NCBI GenBank assembly: GCA_902494375.1
Contig: CABUTL010000028.1
Location: 1 to 10,145 of the forward strand
Direction: 5' to 3'
From: an uncultured Collinsella sp.
GTDB lineage: Bacteria > Actinomycetota > Coriobacteriia > Coriobacteriales > Coriobacteriaceae
Length of the DNA: 10,145 nucleotides
The notes below the pieces were generated by a model. It searched no databases and was not told the origin of the DNA. It was given only the letters and a program-made list of their open reading frames with translations. Made by a program: the position numbers and the translations under genes. This document shows positions 7,458 to 10,145 of the stretch, one piece after another (position 1 is the first letter of the stretch; every line of letters begins with the position of its first letter).

Positions 7458-7490
7458 TTGGTGCAATGGGGTCAGGTTTGTTTGCACCAA
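7458..7490. repeat. Palindromic element after the peptidase gene
   Basis: TTGGTGCAA (7458-7466) and TTGCACCAA (7482-7490) are perfect 9-bp inverted arms around a 15-nt loop that includes GGGGTCAGGTTTG. There is no T-run after it. Its GGGG-containing loop is reminiscent of the other intergenic palindromes here, yet its sequence differs. It may serve as the 3' end of the peptidase transcript or be another short dispersed repeat. Confidence 0.5.
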
Positions 7491-7530
7491 TCATTCCGTG
7501 CGGGTTATATGCAGGTTTGCCTGCGCACGC

Positions 7531-7541
7531 TATCATATATG
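7531..7541 (+). promoter_or_regulatory. Possible -10 region upstream of prfA
   Basis: TATCATATATG offers overlapping -10-like hexamers (TATCAT at 7531-7536, 5 of 6 to consensus; TATATG at 7536-7541) about 150 bp before prfA. No good -35 lies at the right distance; a small GCAGG-TTTG-CCTGC hairpin (7511-7524) sits just upstream. The region 7491-7690 otherwise holds only the mini-ORF described next. Confidence 0.25.
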
Positions 7542-7583
7542 GGTTAGACCGCAACTATGTACCCCATACGCGAAGGGATGCGC

Positions 7584-7610
7584 ATGTATCTGAAGATCGA
7601 CATGCTCTAG
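7584..7610 (+). CDS. Possible 8-codon leader peptide upstream of prfA
   Basis: ATG at 7584 opens a reading frame MYLKIDML ending at TAG (7608-7610). AAGGG (7573-7577) lies 6 nt upstream, a proper Shine-Dalgarno spacing; an in-frame ATG at 7578 directly abuts that site and is less likely. It ends 80 nt before the prfA start. Because UAG is read by RF1, a leader ending in UAG could in principle make prfA expression respond to RF1 activity. Short frames like this also arise by chance, so confidence is low. Confidence 0.25.
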   Translation: MYLKIDML

Positions 7611-7690
7611 CTGGACTTACCCCCGCAGCGGCGCCCCGCGCCCCATCAATTCTGCCGATTTTCGCCTTCACGCATATAAAGGAGTCCGTC

Positions 7691-8758
7691 ATGCGCGACA
7701 AGCTCGAAAAGATCATCAAGGCCTACGAGGAGCTCGAGAAGAAGCTTTCCGACCCGGCCGTCGCCTCCGATATCAAGGAGTTCACGCGTCTCAACAAGGA
7801 GTACGCGCACCAGTCCGACCTCATTGCCGCCTCGCGCGAGTACATCGGCGCGCTCGATGACATCGAGGCTGCCAAGGAAATGCTGCACGATACCACCGAT
7901 GCCGATGAGAAGGAGATGCTCCAGATGGACATCTCCGAAAACGAGGCCAAGCTTCCCCAGCTCGAGGAAGACATCAAGTACATGCTCATCCCGAGCGACC
8001 CCAACGACGACAAGAACACCATCGTCGAGATCCGCTCCGCCGCCGGTGGCGACGAGGCGGCCATCTTCGCCGGCGATCTGTACAAGATGTACCAGCGCTT
8101 TTGCGAGTCGCGCGGCTGGAAGACTACCGTGCTCGATTCCAGCCCCAGCGAGGCCGGTGGCTTTAAGTCCATCGAGTTCAAGGTCGAGGGCGACCGCGTC
8201 TACTCCGTCATGAAGTTCGAGTCCGGCGTGCACCGCGTCCAGCGCGTTCCCAAGACTGAGTCCCAGGGCCGCATTCAGACCTCCACGGCTACCGTCGCCG
8301 TACTTCCCGAGGCCGAGGAGATCGACGTCCAGATCAACCAGTCCGACCTGCGCATCGACACCTACTGCGCCTCCGGCCCTGGCGGTCAGTGCGTTAACAC
8401 CACCTACTCCGCCGTGCGCATCACCCACCTGCCCACCAACACCGTGGTGCAGTCGCAGGAGCAGCGTTCCCAGATCCAGAACCGCGAGGTCTGCATGCAG
8501 ATGCTGCGCGCCCGTCTGTACGAGATGGAACTCGAGAAGCAGCAGGCCGAGCTCGGTGCCGAGCGCCAGAGCCAGATCGGCCACGGCAACCGTTCCGAGA
8601 AGATCCGTACCTACAACCAGCCCCAGGACCGCGTGACCGATCACCGCATCGGTTTCAACTCCACCTACAACGGCGTCCTTCTGGGCGATCAGCTCGGCAC
8701 CGTCATCGAGGCGCTCGCCGCCGCCGAGCGAGCCGAGAAGCTGGCACAGGCCGTGTAG
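7691..8758 (+). CDS. prfA: Peptide chain release factor 1 (RF1)
   Basis: A 355-residue class I release factor that reads UAA and UAG in the ribosomal A site and triggers peptide release. The codon-reading tripeptide PxT is seen as PKT at 187-189 in HRVQRVPKTESQGRIQTST, which distinguishes RF1 from RF2 (SPF). The catalytic GGQ (231-233) lies in ASGPGGQCVNTTYSAVRITH; Gln233 is the residue PrmC methylates. The C-terminal NRSEKIRTYNQPQDRVTDHRI is the normal domain 3 motif. Compared with E. coli (GAGGQHVNTTDSA), the residue after GGQ is Cys and the later Asp is Tyr. Length is normal for the family. The start is the ATG at 7691 with AAAGGAG 6 nt upstream; frame extending back to 7346 runs through the peptidase gene and is not used. 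It ends in TAG, one of its own cognate stops, with a hairpin directly behind it. Confidence 0.97.
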   Translation: MRDKLEKIIKAYEELEKKLSDPAVASDIKEFTRLNKEYAHQSDLIAASREYIGALDDIEAAKEMLHDTTDADEKEMLQMDISENEAKLPQLEEDIKYMLIPSDPNDDKNTIVEIRSAAGGDEAAIFAGDLYKMYQRFCESRGWKTTVLDSSPSEAGGFKSIEFKVEGDRVYSVMKFESGVHRVQRVPKTESQGRIQTSTATVAVLPEAEEIDVQINQSDLRIDTYCASGPGGQCVNTTYSAVRITHLPTNTVVQSQEQRSQIQNREVCMQMLRARLYEMELEKQQAELGAERQSQIGHGNRSEKIRTYNQPQDRVTDHRIGFNSTYNGVLLGDQLGTVIEALAAAERAEKLAQAV

Positions 8759-8785
8759 GTTACGCGGTTTTACAAACCGCGTAAC
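8759..8785 (+). terminator. Perfect 12-bp hairpin abutting the prfA stop
   Basis: GTTACGCGGTTT (8759-8770), loop TAC and AAACCGCGTAAC (8774-8785) form a perfect stem starting at the first base after TAG. A T-run is lacking here; the nearest one is in the repeat starting three bases later. Likely a 3'-end structure for prfA mRNA. Confidence 0.55.
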
Positions 8786-8788
8786 GAC

Positions 8789-8902
8789 TCGACGCTGCGC
8801 GCCGCCCAGAGCGACAATTTGTCATTCAAAAGGCAAGGCATGACCAGAAGGTCTATGCCTTGCCTTTTTCATGCCAACTTGTTCGCTCTGGACGTCGCTC
8901 GC
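8789..8902. repeat. 114-bp palindromic repeat, copy 2
   Basis: Same element and orientation as 2814-2927, differing at one base (G8804). It lies 30 bp after the prfA stop, compared with 32 bp after the epimerase stop for copy 1, and directly behind a different hairpin. Similarity ends at 8902/2927, after GACGTCGCTCGC. The nested-arm structure is the same as in copy 1. No target-site duplication could be recognised by eye. Confidence 0.9.
8828..8869 (+). terminator. Intrinsic-terminator-like stem inside repeat copy 2
   Basis: Identical to the stem in copy 1: a 14-bp arm pair, a GACC-AGAA-GGTC tip and a closing T5 run (8865-8869). Placed here it would stop prfA transcripts before prmC, separating two genes that are often cotranscribed. 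Confidence 0.6.
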
Positions 8903-8957
8903 TGTCCGTCCTCTATCTGCGGCGTTGCCATCGCTGCCGAAGACGGCAATTGGTTAG

Positions 8958-9008
8958 TTGGCACTTAGGGACGTTCCTTTTCTGCCGGCAGTTTGGGACA
9001 CTCCTGGC
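8958..9008. repeat. Degenerate palindromic element fragments
   Basis: The stretch contains TTAGGGACGTTCC (from 8965), the perfect palindrome CTGCCGGCAG (8982-8991) and TTTGGGACACTCC (from 8992). GGGAC occurs twice and resembles the GGGGACGTTC arm of the next element. It looks like joined halves of related palindromes; no coding potential is seen. Confidence 0.4.
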
Positions 9009-9012
9009 TTAG

Positions 9013-9068
9013 TAGTCATTGGGGACGTTCTTAAACGACTAGTCAAATAAGAACGTCCCCAATGACTA
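9013..9068. repeat. Perfect 21-bp inverted repeat (REP-like element)
   Basis: Positions 9013-9033 and 9048-9068 are exact reverse complements (left arm starting TAGTCATTGGGGACG). The 14-nt loop holds the palindrome GACTAGTC (9037-9044), which itself echoes the outer GACTA/TAGTC ends. GTAG at 9012-9015 lies at the foot of the hairpin; a GTAG tetranucleotide beside a hairpin is known for REP sequences mobilised by REP-associated tyrosine transposases, but no transposase is in this window. Sixteen bases of the right arm recur alone at 2947-2962. Confidence 0.8.
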
Positions 9069-9121
9069 GGTCGGGCACATTGCTTTGTGAGTTTATTCAA
9101 TCTTCTTTAATAACAATTAAG

Positions 9122-9150
9122 TTGTTTACCTGCTTAAAGTTATTTATCAT
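9122..9150 (+). promoter_or_regulatory. Candidate promoter in the AT-rich island before prmC
   Basis: TTGTTT (9122-9127) and TATCAT (9145-9150, 5 of 6 to the -10 consensus) are separated by 17 bp, within an AT-rich stretch (about 9085-9170) that contrasts sharply with the GC-rich genes around it. It would give a transcript entering the structured region at 9213-9282 and, if not terminated, prmC. Confidence 0.35.
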
Positions 9151-9212
9151 TTTTAAAAATAATGCTCGAAAAAGCGTCCGAGAAGTCGCGGGGCGATTTT
9201 TGATGCGTCGCG

Positions 9213-9282
9213 CGTCAAGTGATTTGGCAAGTTCTTGGTTAGATATTGGTCAGTTTTGGGCAACCTTGCCAAAAGCTTGACG
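9213..9282 (+). other. Possible structured leader RNA or regulatory inverted repeat
   Basis: CGTCAAG (9213-9219) pairs with CTTGACG (9276-9282), and TTTGGCAAG (9223-9231) pairs with CTTGCCAAA (9265-9273), giving two stacked stems of 7 and 9 bp with a small internal loop and a 33-nt apical loop (9232-9264) rich in TTGGT. The same CCTTGCCAA sequence recurs at 9372-9380 in the -35 region before prmC. It does not match any riboswitch or T-box hallmark I know. It could be a leader RNA, a small RNA or a binding site pair. The bases 9283-9370 show nothing recognisable. Confidence 0.35.
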
Positions 9283-9373
9283 AATGCAAATCTAGACGTC
9301 GGCGAATGAACATTTCAGGCAGGTTTCAAGCAAAATTCTGGGCTGATTCTCGATAATCGCCTTCAATTGTCCC

Positions 9374-9400
9374 TTGCCAAGCGCTGGCCTCGCGTACAAT
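9374..9400 (+). promoter_or_regulatory. Candidate prmC-proximal promoter
   Basis: TACAAT (9395-9400, 5 of 6 to the -10 consensus) lies 48 bp before the prmC ATG; TTGCCA (9374-9379) is a possible -35 with a short 15-bp spacer. This would let prmC be transcribed independently of prfA. Confidence 0.4.
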
Positions 9401-9448
9401 CTGCTCCGACATTCGCGCGCCGTCCGGCGCTTAAGAGGGGAGGGCCCC

Positions 9449-10145
9449 ATGGCAAACGAGATTTGGACCATCAAGCGTTGTCTCGAGTGGACCAAGGAGT
9501 ACCTGGCCGAGCGCGGCGAGGAGCACCCCCGTCTTTCTGCCGAGTGGCTGCTGTGCGCCGCCACGGGCCTGGCGCGCATTGACCTATATATGCGCATGGA
9601 CGAGACGCTTAACGCGGCTCAGCTCGAGACCATGCACGCGGCCGTTGTTCGTCGCGCTAAAGGTGAACCGCTGCAGTACATCACCGGCAGCACGCAGTTT
9701 CGCATGATCGACGTCACGTGCGCCCCCGGCGTGCTCATTCCGCGTCCCGAGACCGAGATGCTCGTCGAGGAAGTCCTCAATTATCTGGATGCCGAGGTGC
9801 TGAGCCCCGAAGCCGCTGCCCGTCAGCGTGTTGAGCTGCCTTGGAACGATGAGGTCGAGGAGGCACGCAAAGCCGAGGCCGCGCTGGCAGACGAACGCGC
9901 GACCGCCGAGCGTCGTGCCGCTAACCTGACGGCTGCCGATGAGGCGGCGCTAGGCGGCGACGTACTGGGCAGCCGTGCCTATGCCGAGGAACTGGCCGAT
10001 CGCGAGGCCGAGGAAGCCGCCGCGCAGGCAGCAGAAGCCGAAGCCGCGGAAGCCGCCGAGTCCGAGCTCGACGAATACGGCATCGCCATCGAGGGTGCCG
10101 ACCAGGAGACGGCTTCAGCTCAGGATGCCGCTTCGCCTGCCCCAG
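9449..10145 (+). CDS. prmC: Release factor glutamine methyltransferase PrmC (HemK), partial, with large acidic insertion
   Basis: The first 232 residues of the enzyme that N5-methylates the GGQ glutamine of release factors using S-adenosylmethionine; it continues past the right edge. Residues 1-110 match the PrmC N-terminal helical domain and linker: an opening WTIKRCLEWTKEYLAE, then RLSAEWLLCAATG, GEPLQYITGSTQF (72-84) and LIPRPETEMLVEEVL (96-110). In E. coli PrmC the SAM motif DLGTGTG follows the PRPDTE motif within about 20 residues. Here residues 111-232 are instead Ala/Glu/Asp-rich, low-complexity and probably helical, with no GxGxG motif reached. The frame is open throughout. The ATG has GAGGGGAGGG (9435-9444) upstream; GGGG and CCCC around it could form a small hairpin over the ribosome site. 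The NPPY active site lies beyond the window. Position after prfA supports the call. Confidence 0.9.
   Translation, partial: MANEIWTIKRCLEWTKEYLAERGEEHPRLSAEWLLCAATGLARIDLYMRMDETLNAAQLETMHAAVVRRAKGEPLQYITGSTQFRMIDVTCAPGVLIPRPETEMLVEEVLNYLDAEVLSPEAAARQRVELPWNDEVEEARKAEAALADERATAERRAANLTAADEAALGGDVLGSRAYAEELADREAEEAAAQAAEAEAAEAAESELDEYGIAIEGADQETASAQDAASPAP

Noticed and set aside
7346..7690. Upstream extension of the prfA frame
   Set aside because: It overlaps the end of the peptidase gene and crosses a palindrome; RF1 homology begins at the ATG at 7691, which has a strong ribosome site.
7646..8644. Long minus-strand frame (332 codons) opposite prfA
   Set aside because: A shadow of prfA; its Leu/Val/Gly-rich product is the usual antisense of Asp/Glu/Gln-rich coding sequence.
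9062..9280. A 72-codon open frame on plus before prmC
   Set aside because: It starts inside the right arm of the 21-bp palindrome, has no ribosome site, and its end coincides with the inverted repeat at 9213-9282. Composition shifts abruptly along it. Best explained as a chance frame across non-coding sequence.
9150..9448. T-box or known riboswitch in the prmC leader
   Set aside because: No T-box AGGGTGG motif or other riboswitch core was recognised, so only a generic structured region is reported.

Overview
The window is a high-GC bacterial chromosome segment. The gene style (actinobacterial-type RF1, Ala/Glu-rich proteins, frequent UAG stops) and the many intergenic palindromes suggest an actinobacterium of the Coriobacteriia, such as Collinsella. 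That assignment is inference from sequence character, not from a database match. No rRNA, tRNA, CRISPR array or intact transposase was seen.

Layout. At 1-644 (minus) is the start of an MFS efflux transporter that runs off the left edge. A divergent intergenic region (645-904) holds two back-to-back long hairpins. Then come, all on plus: an unrecognised acidic single-pass membrane protein (905-1774); a LacX-type aldose 1-epimerase (1888-2781); a three-gene polar amino acid ABC importer, with lipoprotein binding protein (3062-3988), permease (3998-5146) and ATPase (5169-5954); an M20 metallopeptidase of the carboxypeptidase S type (6027-7442); peptide release factor RF1, prfA (7691-8758); and the 5' part of prmC, the methyltransferase that modifies release factors (9449 to the right edge).

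How the genes may work together. The importer genes are 9 and 22 bp apart and look like one operon. The peptidase follows after 72 bp containing a hairpin, so it could supply amino acids for import or act on imported conjugates (inference). prfA and prmC are the classic substrate/enzyme pair of translation termination, but here about 690 bp of palindromic repeats and an AT-rich, structured leader separate them.

The most striking non-coding feature is a 114-bp imperfect palindrome present twice (2814-2927 and 8789-8902, one mismatch). Each copy lies about 30 bp after a stop codon, directly behind a gene-specific hairpin, and contains a terminator-like stem with a T-run. Sequence from a second palindrome family (21-bp arms at 9013-9068) follows both copies, as a lone arm fragment at 2947-2962 and as a complete hairpin at 9013-9068. 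The most striking protein feature is a long Ala/Glu-rich insertion in PrmC, between its PRPETE motif and the not yet reached SAM-binding motif.
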